Below, in pieces: positions 18,901-28,178 of a stretch of 64,000 nt of DNA. The notes beneath the pieces were generated by a model. It made no database searches. It was given only the letters and a program-made list of their open reading frames with translations, and was not told where the DNA came from. A program made the position numbers and the translations under genes. The first letter of the stretch is position 1; every line of letters begins with the position of its first letter. The stretch spans positions 21,900 through 85,899 of the forward strand of contig NZ_JAEDAJ010000012.1 of assembly GCF_016623465.1 (NCBI RefSeq), read 5' to 3'. The DNA is from Brachybacterium halotolerans (GTDB lineage Bacteria > Actinomycetota > Actinomycetes > Actinomycetales > Dermabacteraceae).

Positions 18901-19749
18901 TCAGAAGAGGATCGTGGTGAGCTCGCCGCGCTGGGTGAAGCCGGCGGCCGCGTACGCGCGGCGCGCGGGCTCGTTGAAGTCGTTGACGTAGAGGGAGACC
19001 CGCGGGGCGTGGTCCCGGGCCACCAGGCCGACGAGGTCGTGCATGGCCGCGCGGCCGATCCCCTCCCCGCGGCGCTCGGGGTCCACCCAGACGCCGTGGA
19101 TCTGGGCGACGGGCCCCAGCACGGCGCCCACGTCGGCCTTGAACAGCACCCGCCCGTCGCGCACGACCACGTAGGTGCGGCCCAGCGTGATGAGGTCGCG
19201 CACGCGCGAGCGGTAGCCGCGCCCTCCGTCATGCGCGAGGGGGTCGGTGCCGACCTCCTCGCGGAACATGGAGACCGCGGCGGGGAAGACGATCTCCTCC
19301 TCCCCGCGCACCGCCCGGCGCAGGCCCGAGGGCGGCAGGGGTCGCGACGGCTCTGCGGTCGCCTCGAGCAAGGGCTGGGACCAGCGCTGCTCGCGGATCT
19401 GCCGGCCCCAGACGGGGGCCAGCTGCGCCCACAGCGACGCGACCGCCGAGCGCTCCCCGACGATCGAGCTGCAGCGGCGGGGCCGGGCGGCGAGGTGCTC
19501 GGCGAACAGGCCGATCGCGCGGGGGCTCGCGCTCACCGGGGACACGTTCACGCCGTGCCAGAGGAGCCCGTCGGTGCGCCGCTCCTCCCCCGCGACGCTG
19601 AACTCCTGGCCGACGCTCAGGCTGTGGCGGATGTCGACGAGCCGCGCGCCCGGCAGGGCGTTGACCAGGGGGTCCGTGAGGACGTGGTCGATCGCGCCCT
19701 GCACGCCGGTGGGTCTCAGGGCTCGCAGCCGAGGACCGCGGGAGAACAT
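18901..19749 (-). CDS. GNAT-family N-acetyltransferase with N-terminal DUF4081 domain
   Basis: 282 residues. The N-terminal half (residues ~25-130, with DIRHSLSVGQEFSVAGEERR and GLFAEHLAARPRRC) fits DUF4081. The C-terminal half carries the acetyl-CoA motif VWVDPERRGEGIGRAAMHDLV and the GNAT end NDFNEPARRAYAAAGFTQRG. In actinobacteria this gene is a regular neighbour of rseP and proS. It starts 13 bp after the rseP stop and is probably in the same operon. The acceptor substrate is unknown. Confidence 0.88.
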   Translation of the reverse strand: MFSRGPRLRALRPTGVQGAIDHVLTDPLVNALPGARLVDIRHSLSVGQEFSVAGEERRTDGLLWHGVNVSPVSASPRAIGLFAEHLAARPRRCSSIVGERSAVASLWAQLAPVWGRQIREQRWSQPLLEATAEPSRPLPPSGLRRAVRGEEEIVFPAAVSMFREEVGTDPLAHDGGRGYRSRVRDLITLGRTYVVVRDGRVLFKADVGAVLGPVAQIHGVWVDPERRGEGIGRAAMHDLVGLVARDHAPRVSLYVNDFNEPARRAYAAAGFTQRGELTTILF

Positions 19750-19762
19750 GGATCCGAGCCTC

Positions 19763-21103
19763 TCACGGGAACAGGGTGATGGGGTCCACGATGTCCGCAT
19801 ACAGCAGCATGACGGTCATCGCGAGGAAGAGCAGCGCGACCACGTTCGTCAGGGGCAGCAGCCGCGACATGTCGACCGGGCCCGGGTCGGGCCTCCCGCG
19901 CCAGCGGGCGATGCGCCGTCGGACCCCTTCGACGAGGGCGCCCGCGACGTGCCCGCCGTCCAGCGGCATGAGCGGGATCAGGTTGAACACGAACAGTGCC
20001 ATGTTCAGCGAGGCGAGCATCGAGATCAGCGTGGAGACCTTCGCCGTGAGGTCGAAGCGGGGCTGGTCGGCGCTCGCGACCTCCCCCGCGAGCCGGCTCA
20101 CGCCGACCACGCCGATCGGCCCGTCGGGGTCCCGCTCGCCGTCGCCGAAGGCGGCCTTCGCGACGTCGATGAGCCGCATGGGCAGCGTGACGACGATGCG
20201 GGCGGTCCCCTCGAAGGTCTGCCAGACCGTGCCCGGCACCTCGAGCGGGGACTGCCGCTGCAGCTCCTGACCGGGGCCGACGCCCAGGAAGCCGACCTTC
20301 TCGGTGACCACGTCGCCGTGCGCGTCGGTCTTCGCGCTGCCGTCCTCCGCGATCACGGGGCGCTCGTCGAGGATCGGTGTCGCGTGCAGGGCGAGCCGCT
20401 CCCCGTCGCGCTCGACGACCACGTCGATCTCGCGGTCGCCGGCGCCGCGCACGGCGCTCGTGACGTCGGCCCACTGATCGATCGCGTGCCCGTCGATCTC
20501 GAGCAGCCGGTCACCGGGCTCGATCCCCGCGGCGAGGGCGGGGGCCTCGGGATGACCCGTGCAGGAGGTGCCCTCGGGGGCGTCGGCCGGGAGCACGCAG
20601 CGGGAGACGGTCTCGACGGTCGTCGAGGACGCCGGCAGGCCGATACCGCACACGAGCACACCGAGCAGCACCGCGCTGATCAGGAGGTTCATCGTCGGCC
20701 CGCCGAGCATGACGACGAGCTTGCGCGGCACGGTCAGCGCGGAGAACGTGCGATGGGACTCGGCCGGGTCGTACTGCTCGGCCTCCCACTCGCGGGCGTC
20801 CTGCGCCATCTGCTGGAACAGGCCCGTGGAGTCCTCGCGGATCGTCCCCGGGGCGTCGTCGCGGCGCGGCGGATACATGCCGATCATGCGGATGTACCCG
20901 CCCAGCGGGATCGCCTTGACGCCGTACTCGGTCTCGCCGCGGCGACGGGAGAGGATCGTCGGCCCGAAACCGATCATGTACTGGGTGACGCGCACCCCGA
21001 ACGCCTTGGCGGGGATCAGGTGCCCCAGCTCATGCAGGGCGATCGAGACCGCGATGCCCAGGGCCACGGCCAGCACCCCGAGCGCGTACAGGAGGACGGT
21101 CAT
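19763..21103 (-). CDS. rseP: Site-2 protease RseP/Rip1-like (M50 zinc metalloprotease)
   Basis: Intramembrane protease that releases regulators by cleaving membrane-bound anti-sigma factors and signal-peptide remnants (family role). 446 residues with the zinc site HELGH at residues 24-28 in the first membrane helix, a central PDZ domain (IEPGDRLLEIDGHAIDQW) and the second metal motif PLDGGHVAGAL near residue ~375. Substrates such as RsiW/RsmA homologues are not in the window. dxr and ispG, which flank this gene in many actinobacteria, are missing. Confidence 0.93.
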   Translation of the reverse strand: MTVLLYALGVLAVALGIAVSIALHELGHLIPAKAFGVRVTQYMIGFGPTILSRRRGETEYGVKAIPLGGYIRMIGMYPPRRDDAPGTIREDSTGLFQQMAQDAREWEAEQYDPAESHRTFSALTVPRKLVVMLGGPTMNLLISAVLLGVLVCGIGLPASSTTVETVSRCVLPADAPEGTSCTGHPEAPALAAGIEPGDRLLEIDGHAIDQWADVTSAVRGAGDREIDVVVERDGERLALHATPILDERPVIAEDGSAKTDAHGDVVTEKVGFLGVGPGQELQRQSPLEVPGTVWQTFEGTARIVVTLPMRLIDVAKAAFGDGERDPDGPIGVVGVSRLAGEVASADQPRFDLTAKVSTLISMLASLNMALFVFNLIPLMPLDGGHVAGALVEGVRRRIARWRGRPDPGPVDMSRLLPLTNVVALLFLAMTVMLLYADIVDPITLFP

Positions 21104-21179
21104 GGGCGGGGGCGCCCGCTCGCGGCGGGTGCGTTCCGGGGGTCCCCGGATGCGGCCGACGGGGTCCGGACGGGCAGGA

Positions 21180-21728
21180 TCACGGCACGGAGGCCATGAG
21201 GTCGGCGACGTGGTCGAGGTACACGTCCACCACGGCCTCCTGGTAGCCGTCCTCGCCCTTGCGGCGGCGGAAGGCCGCGCGGCGCACGTCGTCCACGCTC
21301 ATCGGCAGGCCCTCGGTGAAGTAGGCGATGAGCTGGTCGCACAGGGCGTCGACGTCGGTGCGGTCGTAGGAGCGCTCACCGTGGGCGCCGGGGGCGAACC
21401 GCTCCCCGGCGGGGCGCTCGAGGCGGTCCTTGAGGGTCTCGGCGCGCTCGGTGAGGCGCGAGATCCACTGCTCCTCGCCCTGGCGGGCGATGGCGTCGTC
21501 GCGCTGCTGGAGGGCGAAGGCGTCCGAGAGCCGGTCCAGGGCCTCGTCGACGGTGCGCATGTCGTAGCCGCCCCGGAGGGTGCCGAAGCTCGCGGACGTG
21601 ACGTCGGCGCTGTCGAAGCCGGAGCCGCCGTGCTCGTAGGCGGTGCGGGCGCGCGCGAGGAAGTCGTCCACCTCATGCGGGTCGTAGCCGACGCTGAAGC
21701 GGGAGACGCGCTCGAACGATGTGCTCAC
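21180..21728 (-). CDS. DivIVA-motif repeat protein (short)
   Basis: 182 residues without a recognisable long coiled coil. It contains about four copies of the DivIVA N-terminal motif: FSVGYDPHEVDDFLARA, then GGYDMRTVDEALDRL, RSYDRTDVDALCDQL and GYQEAVVDVYLDHV. In DivIVA/Wag31 this motif is the membrane-curvature-sensing N-terminus, so a cell-pole or septum-associated role is plausible but not shown. A -10-like TACAGT (minus strand 21770-21765) gives a short leader, so it is likely its own transcript. A paralogue with the same layout lies at 41397-42038. Confidence 0.8.
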   Translation of the reverse strand: MSTSFERVSRFSVGYDPHEVDDFLARARTAYEHGGSGFDSADVTSASFGTLRGGYDMRTVDEALDRLSDAFALQQRDDAIARQGEEQWISRLTERAETLKDRLERPAGERFAPGAHGERSYDRTDVDALCDQLIAYFTEGLPMSVDDVRRAAFRRRKGEDGYQEAVVDVYLDHVADLMASVP

Positions 21729-21764
21729 GGGGCAGTTCCTTCCAGGGGTCGATGCCGCTCCCCC

Positions 21765-21770
21765 ACTGTA
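21765..21770 (-). promoter_or_regulatory. -10 element for the DivIVA-motif gene
   Basis: TACAGT on the minus strand, predicted start about 30 nt before the ATG at 21728. Confidence 0.4.
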
Positions 21771-21852
21771 CCGAGCGGGCGGGGCGGGGAGCTGATGCCG
21801 CGCCGGGCGGGACGCGCCGGGCGGGACGGACGCGCCGGGTGGGGCGCGACCC

Positions 21853-23205
21853 TCAGCCCACGATCTCGGGAGCGTCCTCGAGCACGGTGCCCTCGTCGTC
21901 CTCGGGACGGGAGGCGATGGCCTCGACGCGGGCGACGCGCGCCTCGCGGTCGGCGCGGTGCGTGTCGGACTCGATGACGGTCGCCGCGAGCTGGCCGCAG
22001 GCGCCGTCGATGTCGGAGCCGCGGGTGTCGCGGATCGTGGTGCGGATGCCGTTGTCCCGCAGGGTCTCCACGAAGCGCTTCTCCACCATCGGGTCCGAGG
22101 CGGTCCACTTCGAGCCCTTGACGGGGTTCAGGGGGATCGGGTTCACGTGCACCCAGTGCCGCCCGCCCTTGTCGATCAGGCGGTCGGCGAGCAGCTGGGC
22201 GCGGTGCTCCTGGTCGTTGATGTCGCGGATCAGCGCGTACTCGATGCTCACACGACGGCCGGTGGCCTCGAAGTACTCGTGGGCGGCGCTGAGGATCTCG
22301 TCGACGTCGAAGCGGGTGTTGATCGGGACGAGCTCGTCGCGCAGGGCGTCGTCCGGAGCATGCAGGGAGACCGCGAGCGTCACCGGGATCTCCTCCTTGA
22401 CGAGCTTGCGCACGGCCGGGGCGAGGCCCACGGTCGAGACGGTGATGTTGCGGGCGCTCATCCCGAAGCCCTCGGGGGCCGGGGCGTTCAGGCGCTTGCA
22501 GACGGTCGCGACCGGCCGGTAGTTCGCGAGCGGCTCGCCCATGCCCATGAACACGATGTTGCTGACGCGGCCGGTGCCGCCCGGGACGTCGCCCGCGGCG
22601 AGCTTCCCGTTGGCGATCCGCACCTGCTCGAGGATCTCGGCGGTCGAGAGGTTGCGGCTCAGCCCCATCTGCCCGGTCGCGCAGAACGGGCAGTTCATGC
22701 CGCAGCCCGCCTCCGAGGAGATGCACAGGGTGGTGCGGCCCGTGTAGCGCATCAGCACGGACTCCACGAGGGAGCCGTCGAACAGCCGCCAGAGCATCTT
22801 CTGGGTGGCGCCGTTGTCGGCGCTCTGCATCGAGACGAGCGTGAGCAGCTGCGGGAAGAAGCGGGCGACGAGCTCCTCGCGGCGGTCCTTGGGCAGGTCC
22901 GTCATCGCCTCGGGGTCGACGGTCGCGTGCTCGAAGTAGTGCACGGACAGCTGCTTGGCCCGGAAGCCCGGAAGGCCCATCTCATCGACGGCCGCGATGC
23001 GCTCGTCCATGGTCAGGTCCGCGAGGTGGGCCGGCGGCTTGCCGCGCCGGGTGGGGCGCAGCTGGAGCTGACCGGGGGCGAGGGCGATCTTCTCGCCCGG
23101 GACCGCCTCGCGGGAGAGGTCGGGCAGGCTCGCCCCGTCGGCCGACGGGCCCGCGTCGCGGGCGCCGGGGGCGGGCACGGCGGGATCGGGAAGGTCGTGC
23201 GTCAT
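21853..23205 (-). CDS. rlmN: Dual-specificity RNA methyltransferase RlmN (23S rRNA A2503 / tRNA A37 C2-methylase)
   Basis: Radical SAM enzyme. 450 residues. The cluster-binding motif is [14 protein letters not shown] (CxxxCxxC). The C-terminal part contains [13 protein letters not shown] and [13 protein letters not shown] followed by the expected late region with [15 protein letters not shown], where the conserved Cys lies. A ~45-residue disordered N-terminus precedes the helical domain. Its ATG overlaps the cdsA stop by 4 bp (23202-23205). Confidence 0.97.
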   Translation of the reverse strand: MTHDLPDPAVPAPGARDAGPSADGASLPDLSREAVPGEKIALAPGQLQLRPTRRGKPPAHLADLTMDERIAAVDEMGLPGFRAKQLSVHYFEHATVDPEAMTDLPKDRREELVARFFPQLLTLVSMQSADNGATQKMLWRLFDGSLVESVLMRYTGRTTLCISSEAGCGMNCPFCATGQMGLSRNLSTAEILEQVRIANGKLAAGDVPGGTGRVSNIVFMGMGEPLANYRPVATVCKRLNAPAPEGFGMSARNITVSTVGLAPAVRKLVKEEIPVTLAVSLHAPDDALRDELVPINTRFDVDEILSAAHEYFEATGRRVSIEYALIRDINDQEHRAQLLADRLIDKGGRHWVHVNPIPLNPVKGSKWTASDPMVEKRFVETLRDNGIRTTIRDTRGSDIDGACGQLAATVIESDTHRADREARVARVEAIASRPEDDEGTVLEDAPEIVG

Positions 23206-24116
23206 ACCAGCACCTCCAGGAGGATGAACGTGGCGGGGGCCGCCAGCAGGATCGAGTCGATGCGATCCAGGACGCCCCCGTGGCCGGGCAGCAGGTGCCC
23301 CATGTCCTTGATGCCGAGGTCCCTCTTGAGCAGGGACTCGGCGAGATCGCCGCAGGTCGAGATGATCACCAGCACCGGGCCGATGACCAGGCCCGTCCAC
23401 CAGGGCGCGGTGTCCGCGAACACCAGGAAGACGACGGCCGCGGCGGTGCCCAGCACCAGCGAGCCGAAGAATCCCTCCCAGCTCTTCTTGGGGCTGATCG
23501 ACGGGGCCATCGGATGCCGCCCCAGCAGCACCCCGGCGATGAAGCCGCCGGTGTCGTTGGCGACGGGCACGAGGAACGCGAGCAGCACGAGCAGGGCGCC
23601 GTCGGGGCGATCGAAGAGCAGGAGCGCGAAGCAGCCCAGGAAGGGCACCCAGGCGATCGTGAACACGCCCGCGGCGACGTCGCGCAGGGCGACTGTGCCC
23701 ATCGACTCGGTGACGCGCCAGAGGATCAGCACGCAGACGGCCAGCGCCGTCGCGATCACCAGGCCGTCCAGGCGGAAGACCTCGGTGGTGACGACCATGC
23801 CGACCACGCCCACGAGCACGGGCATCACGGGCACCCGCATGCCCCCGGCGGCGAGCGCGCGGGTCAGCTCGAGGACGGCGAGGACGAGCGCGAGCGCGAT
23901 GAAGGCGGGGAAGACGACGGGGACGACGAACAGGCACACCAGCAGCACGGCCACGAGGCCGATGCCGACGGGGATCGCCGCGCGCAGGTCGCGGCCCGGC
24001 CCGCGCCGCTTGGCCGCCGGGGCCTCGCCCTCGGGCCGGGTCCCGTCCTCGGGCGCACCCGGCACCGCCCCGTCCGGGAGGGACGGGGCGGTGCGATCGG
24101 GTGCTGCGGGGACCAC
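23202..24116 (-). CDS. cdsA: Phosphatidate cytidylyltransferase CdsA
   Basis: Makes CDP-diacylglycerol from phosphatidic acid and CTP for phospholipid synthesis. Up to 304 residues with about eight membrane helices and the C-terminal signature [19 protein letters not shown]. The start is uncertain. The GTG at 24116 has little ribosome site, while an in-frame GTG at 24065 has GGGAGG 9 nt upstream; the latter lies inside the hairpin 24062-24094, which would otherwise encode part of the N-terminus. Coupled to rlmN by a 4-bp overlap. Confidence 0.93.
   Translation of the reverse strand: MVPAAPDRTAPSLPDGAVPGAPEDGTRPEGEAPAAKRRGPGRDLRAAIPVGIGLVAVLLVCLFVVPVVFPAFIALALVLAVLELTRALAAGGMRVPVMPVLVGVVGMVVTTEVFRLDGLVIATALAVCVLILWRVTESMGTVALRDVAAGVFTIAWVPFLGCFALLLFDRPDGALLVLLAFLVPVANDTGGFIAGVLLGRHPMAPSISPKKSWEGFFGSLVLGTAAAVVFLVFADTAPWWTGLVIGPVLVIISTCGDLAESLLKRDLGIKDMGHLLPGHGGVLDRIDSILLAAPATFILLEVLV
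24062..24094 (-). terminator. Terminator-like hairpin over the 5' end of cdsA
   Basis: 14-bp perfect inverted repeat (24062-24075 with 24081-24094) and 5-nt loop. It resembles the intergenic terminators elsewhere in the window, but it overlaps the annotated N-terminus of cdsA. Either cdsA starts downstream of 24065, or the hairpin acts as an attenuator between frr and cdsA. Confidence 0.6.
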
Positions 24117-24150
24117 GGCGCGGACGAGCGGGCGGAGGGAGCGCGAGCGC

Positions 24151-24717
24151 TCAGACCGTGGCCAGCTCGGTCTCCTTGGCCGCGAGGGCCTCGTCGACCT
24201 GCTCGATGTACTTCTTGGTGAGCGCCTCGAGGTCCTTCTCGGCGCGCGAGCCCTCGTCCTCGCCGACCTCCTTGTCCTTGACCAGCTTCTCGATGGCCTT
24301 CTTGGCGGTGCCGCGGCTGGCGCGCACGGCCACGCGGCCGTCCTCCGCCTTGGACTTGGCCTGCTTGATGTAGTCCTTGCGGCGCTCCTCGGTGAGGGCC
24401 GGCAGGACGATGCGCAGGTTGTCGCCGTTGTTCGTGGGGTTCACGCCCAGGTCGGAGTCGCGCAGAGCGCTCTCGACGGCTCCCGTGGAGGACTTGTCGT
24501 AGGGGGTGACGATGACCGTGCGGGCCTCGGGGAACTGCAGGGAGGCCAGCTGGTTCAGCGGGGTCGGGGCGCCGTAGTACTCCACGGTGATGCCCTGGAA
24601 CATGGCGGCGTTCGCCCGACCGGTGCGGATCGTGGAGAAGTCCTCCTTGGTGACCTCGATCGTCTTGGTCATCTTGGTCTCGGCGTCCTTCAGGACACCG
24701 GGGATGTCATCGCTCAC
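24151..24717 (-). CDS. frr: Ribosome recycling factor
   Basis: Splits post-termination ribosomes together with EF-G. The GTG start at 24717 is preceded by GAGGAG 7 nt upstream, giving 188 residues, close to the usual 185. Sequence hallmarks: IRTGRANAAMFQGITVEYYG, TPLNQLASLQFPEARTVIV, and the C-terminal helix with KDKEVGEDEGSRAEKDLEAL. It lies downstream of pyrH, the standard order. Confidence 0.98.
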   Translation of the reverse strand: MSDDIPGVLKDAETKMTKTIEVTKEDFSTIRTGRANAAMFQGITVEYYGAPTPLNQLASLQFPEARTVIVTPYDKSSTGAVESALRDSDLGVNPTNNGDNLRIVLPALTEERRKDYIKQAKSKAEDGRVAVRASRGTAKKAIEKLVKDKEVGEDEGSRAEKDLEALTKKYIEQVDEALAAKETELATV

Positions 24718-24882
24718 GTCGCGCTCCTCGCTGCTCTTCTCGTGGTGGCACCGGCTCCGTGCGCCGGCACCGCGGTCCATTCTCCCCCATCGCTCCCCGT
24801 CGTGCGCGACCGGCGGCGGTCGGGCGGCGCGGGACGGGGCCGACGGGGCCGGGCCGGACGGCGTCCGCCCCGCCTCGCGGGC

Positions 24883-25641
24883 TCAGTCGCCGGTGACGAG
24901 GGTGCCGATGCGGTCGCCCACCATGGCACGGGTGATGCTGCCGGGGGTGTCCAGGCCGAACACCATCATCTGCTGGGCGTTGTCCATGCAGAGGCTGAAG
25001 GCCGTGGCGTCCACGACCTTGAGGCCGCGCTGCAGGGCGTCGCCGTACGTGATCTGCTCGATCTTCTCGGCCGTCGGGTCCTTGTGCGGGTCGGCGGTGT
25101 AGACGCCGTCCACGCCGTTCTTGGCCATCAGCACCTCCTGGCAGCCGATCTCCAGGGCGCGCTGCACGGCGACCGTGTCGGTCGAGAAGTACGGCATGCC
25201 CGCGCCCGCGCCGAAGATGACCACGCGGCCCTTCTCGAGGTGGCGCACGGCGCGCAGCGGCAGGTAGGGCTCGGCGACCTGGCCCATCGCGATGGCGGTC
25301 TGCACGCGCGTGGAGACGCCCTTCTGCTCGAGGAAGTCCTGGAGCGCGAGGCTGTTCATGACCGTGCCGAGCATGCCCATGTAGTCGGCGCGGCGGCGGT
25401 CCATGCCGCGCTGCGAGAGCTCGGCGCCGCGGAAGAAGTTGCCCCCGCCCACGACGACGGCGCATTCGACGCCCTGCGCGACGCCCTCGGCGATCTCGCC
25501 GGCGATGCGGGAGACGACATCGGGGTCCACGCCCACGGTGCCGCCGCCGAAGGCTTCGCCCGAGAGCTTGAGGAGGACGCGGCGACCGCCCTCCTTCTTC
25601 GGGAGAACCGGGATCTGGGAGGTGACGGACGCCTGGGTCAT
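24883..25641 (-). CDS. pyrH: UMP kinase
   Basis: Phosphorylates UMP to UDP; hexameric amino-acid-kinase fold. 252 residues beginning [16 protein letters not shown], with [12 protein letters not shown], then [33 protein letters not shown] and the C-terminal [14 protein letters not shown]. The start at 25641 has GGAAGGAC upstream... the nearest clear element is AAGGACCTTCC with AAGG about 7 nt before the ATG. A -10-like TATCAT at 25677-25672 (minus) and the terminator after tsf indicate an independent transcript with frr. Confidence 0.97.
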   Translation of the reverse strand: MTQASVTSQIPVLPKKEGGRRVLLKLSGEAFGGGTVGVDPDVVSRIAGEIAEGVAQGVECAVVVGGGNFFRGAELSQRGMDRRRADYMGMLGTVMNSLALQDFLEQKGVSTRVQTAIAMGQVAEPYLPLRAVRHLEKGRVVIFGAGAGMPYFSTDTVAVQRALEIGCQEVLMAKNGVDGVYTADPHKDPTAEKIEQITYGDALQRGLKVVDATAFSLCMDNAQQMMVFGLDTPGSITRAMVGDRIGTLVTGD

Positions 25642-25671
25642 GGAAGGTCCTTCCGGTCGAGGTCTCGGGCG

Positions 25672-25677
25672 ATGATA
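25672..25677 (-). promoter_or_regulatory. -10 element for pyrH-frr
   Basis: TATCAT on the minus strand, predicted start about 24 nt upstream of the pyrH ATG. The -35 is weak. Confidence 0.45.
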
Positions 25678-25743
25678 CCGGCGCACGGGGCGGCGGACCC
25701 CATGGATCGGCGCGGACGTGATCACGTCCGCACGCGTGACGGC

Positions 25744-25780
25744 GCAGGGCCCCGCATCCGTGGCGGATGCGGGGCCCTGC
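25744..25780 (-). terminator. Terminator of rpsB-tsf
   Basis: Perfect 17-bp stem (25744-25760 with 25764-25780) with a 3-nt loop, about 53 nt after the tsf stop. Confidence 0.88.
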
Positions 25781-25833
25781 GTGAGCGGGCGCGGCGCGGG
25801 CGCGGGGCCCGGGCGCTCGTCAGATGCGCGGGA

Positions 25834-26658
25834 TCAGTTGCCGACGCGGAAGCGGACGAAGCCCGCCAGGGTGCCGCCGGCGCCCTCGAGGACCTTGCCC
25901 ACGGTCTGCTTGGGATCCTTGGCGAACGCCTGGTCGAGCAGGACGTTCTCCTTGAAGTAGCCGTTGAGTCGCCCCTCGATGATCTTCGGGATGGCCTTCT
26001 CGGGCTTGTTCTCGTTCTTCGCGGTCTCCTCGGCGATGCGGCGCTCGTCGGCGACGATCTCCGCGGGCACCTCGTCGCGCGTGAGGTACGCGGGCGAGTA
26101 GGCGGCGATGTGCATCGCCACGTCGCGCGCGACCTCGGCGCCGGCCTCGTCGGTGGCGACGAGCACGCCGACCTGCGGGGGCAGGTCCTTGTTGGTGCGG
26201 TGCATGTACGAGGTGACGACCTCGCCCTTCACGCGGCCGATGCGGCGCACGACGATCTTCTCGCCCATGGTCGCGGCGGCGCTGGTGAGGGCCTCGCCGA
26301 AGGAGGTCTCGGCGAGCTGCTCGGGGTCGGTCGCGCCGGACTCGACGGCCGCGGCCACGGCCTCGTCGCCCAGGGCGACGAACTTGTCGTTCTTGGCGAC
26401 GAAGTCGGTCTCGGAGTTGAGCTCCACGAGGGTGCCCTCCTGACCGCCCTCGGCGTCGCGGATGTCCGCGGCGATGAGGCCCTCGGAGGCGCTGCGGCCC
26501 TCGCGCTTGGCGATGCCCTTGAGACCCTTGACGCGGATCAGCTCGACGGCCTTGGCCTTGTCGCCCTCGGCCTCGTCGAGTGCCTTCTTGACGTCGAGCA
26601 TCCCGGCGCCGGTGGACTCCCGGATCTCCTTGATGTCAGCAGCCGTGTAGTTCGCCAT
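25834..26658 (-). CDS. tsf: Elongation factor Ts
   Basis: Nucleotide exchange factor for EF-Tu. 274 residues, start MANYTAADIKEIRESTGAGMLD at 26658 with AAGGAA upstream. The conserved ETDFVAKNDKF and the C-terminal end with QTVGKVLEG are present. Short form without the long insertions of E. coli EF-Ts, typical of actinobacteria. Second gene of rpsB-tsf. Confidence 0.98.
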   Translation of the reverse strand: MANYTAADIKEIRESTGAGMLDVKKALDEAEGDKAKAVELIRVKGLKGIAKREGRSASEGLIAADIRDAEGGQEGTLVELNSETDFVAKNDKFVALGDEAVAAAVESGATDPEQLAETSFGEALTSAAATMGEKIVVRRIGRVKGEVVTSYMHRTNKDLPPQVGVLVATDEAGAEVARDVAMHIAAYSPAYLTRDEVPAEIVADERRIAEETAKNENKPEKAIPKIIEGRLNGYFKENVLLDQAFAKDPKQTVGKVLEGAGGTLAGFVRFRVGN

Positions 26659-26708
26659 GTGTTCCTTCTTCCTGGTGGGAGAGGTCGTGCGGGGAGGTGG
26701 GGAGGAGC

Positions 26709-26750
26709 CCCCGGGCGGGGTGCGCCGCGAAGGACGCACCCTGCCCGGGG
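26709..26750 (-). other. Hairpin in the rpsB-tsf intergenic region
   Basis: 16-bp arms (26709-26724 with 26735-26750) with a single G:T pair and a 10-nt loop, located 8 nt after the rpsB stop. It could attenuate tsf or stabilise the 3' end of an rpsB-only transcript. Confidence 0.55.
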
Positions 26751-26757
26751 AGCGCGC

Positions 26758-27780
26758 TCACTCGGAGGGCTCGGTCTGGACCTCGGTCTCGCCGGCGGAC
26801 GCCTTGGCGTCCTCCTCGGCACCGAGGACCTCGGAGGCCTCGACATCGGAGGCGTCGGCAGTGGGGACCTCGGGGGTCTCCTCGACGGCCTTCTCCTCGG
26901 CCGCGGCGGCCTTCTGCTCCTCGAGGTTCTTCTCGGCACCGGCGACGCCCTCGGCCTCGGCGGTGACGGACTCCTCGGCGGGGGCGCCGTCCTGCTGGAC
27001 CTCGGACTGCTTGAGCAGCTCCTGCTCCCACTCGGCGAGCGGCTCGGCGTCGACCGCCGAGACGTTCTTCTCGCCCTTCTCCGACTTCGCGTGGCGGTCC
27101 TGGAGGCCCGCGGCGACGGCGTCGGCCACGACGCGGGTCAGCAGGGCGACGGAGCGGATCGCGTCGTCGTTGCCCGGGATCGGGTAGGTGATCTCGTCGG
27201 GGTCGCAGTTGGTGTCGAGGATCGCGACGACCGGGATGTTGAGCTTCTGGGCCTCGTCGACGGCGAGGTGCTCCTTGTTGGTGTCCACGATCCAGACGGC
27301 GCTCGGGGTGCGGCCCATGTCGCGGATGCCGCCCAGGGTCTTCTCGAGCTTGTCCTTCTCGCGGCGCATCATCAGCAGCTCCTTCTTGGTGCGGCCGGAG
27401 GAGGCCACATCGTCGAAGTCGATCTGCTCGAGCTCCTTGAGGCGGTTCACGCGCTGCGAGACCGTCTGCAGGTTGGTGAGCATGCCGCCGAGCCAGCGCT
27501 GGTTCACGTAGGGCATGCCCACGCGGGTGGCCTGCTCGCGGATGGACTCCTGCGCCTGCTTCTTCGTGCCGACGAACAGGATGGTGCCGCCGTGGGCGAC
27601 GGTCGCGCGGACGAACTCGTACGCCTTGTCGATGTAGGTCAGCGTCTGCATCAGGTCGACGATGTAGATGCCGTTGCGCTCGGCGAACACGAAGCGCTTC
27701 ACCTTCGGGTTCCAGCGACGGGTCTGGTGTCCGAAGTGGACGCCGCTCTCGAGGAGCTGGCGCATGGTGACGACTGCCAT
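26758..27780 (-). CDS. rpsB: 30S ribosomal protein S2
   Basis: 340 residues. The core ([20 protein letters not shown], then [35 protein letters not shown] and NDDAIRSV) is standard and ends near residue 240. The remaining ~100 residues form an acidic Glu/Ala-rich tail that is far longer than in E. coli S2, a feature common in high-GC actinobacteria. Its leader is long (about 236 nt if the TAGACT promoter is used). Confidence 0.98.
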   Translation of the reverse strand: MAVVTMRQLLESGVHFGHQTRRWNPKVKRFVFAERNGIYIVDLMQTLTYIDKAYEFVRATVAHGGTILFVGTKKQAQESIREQATRVGMPYVNQRWLGGMLTNLQTVSQRVNRLKELEQIDFDDVASSGRTKKELLMMRREKDKLEKTLGGIRDMGRTPSAVWIVDTNKEHLAVDEAQKLNIPVVAILDTNCDPDEITYPIPGNDDAIRSVALLTRVVADAVAAGLQDRHAKSEKGEKNVSAVDAEPLAEWEQELLKQSEVQQDGAPAEESVTAEAEGVAGAEKNLEEQKAAAAEEKAVEETPEVPTADASDVEASEVLGAEEDAKASAGETEVQTEPSE

Positions 27781-28028
27781 GGTCTGTCTCTTTCCCGGCC
27801 CTGGGCTCGCGCGGCGCACCGTGGCGGCGTCCGCGGTCCTCGCGCAGGACCTGCATTCTCGGTTCTCCCCTGCCGCCGGACGGCGCAGGGCCTGGTGCCC
27901 GGCCCTCCGACCTCCCCGGATCCCTCCCCCGCCGGGAGGCGGGGACGCGGATCGCGAGGACCGACGACCGGATGGACCATGCGGGCACGCGAAGTCGCCC
28001 GGACGTGCCGGACGCTGTCGTCAGTCTA
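27781..28028 (-). promoter_or_regulatory. rpsB promoter and long 5' leader
   Basis: TAGACT on the minus strand at 28028-28023, followed by GACG. The expected start near 28016 gives a leader of about 236 nt. It contains small inverted repeats such as AGGGCC/GGCCCT (27887-27892 with 27901-27906). Long S2 leaders can bind S2 in other bacteria; here this is only a possibility. The rest of the ~400-bp gap to 28178 holds no gene I can support. Confidence 0.45.
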
Positions 28029-28170
28029 GCCGACCGCGGTGCCCGCAGGCACCCTCCGGGGAGCGCCGTGCATCACGCGCGCACGTGCGTTCATCCCGCC
28101 GATCCTCCCCATGCCCCGGTTGTCCACCGTCGGGCCCCGGCGCCGACGGGACGGCGCGTGCGGAGCGAGA

Positions 28171-28177
28171 ATCCGGG
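28171..28177 (+). promoter_or_regulatory. -10-like element just upstream of the M23 peptidase gene
   Basis: A GAGAAT hexamer (about 28167-28172) ends 6 nt before the ATG at 28179 with no Shine-Dalgarno in between, suggesting a leaderless transcript. Confidence 0.4.
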
Positions 28178-28178
28178 C

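Noticed and set aside
21958..28029. A 2023-codon open frame on the + strand
   Set aside because: It is antisense to rlmN, cdsA, frr, pyrH, tsf and rpsB, and arises from high-GC codon bias; no family motif is present.
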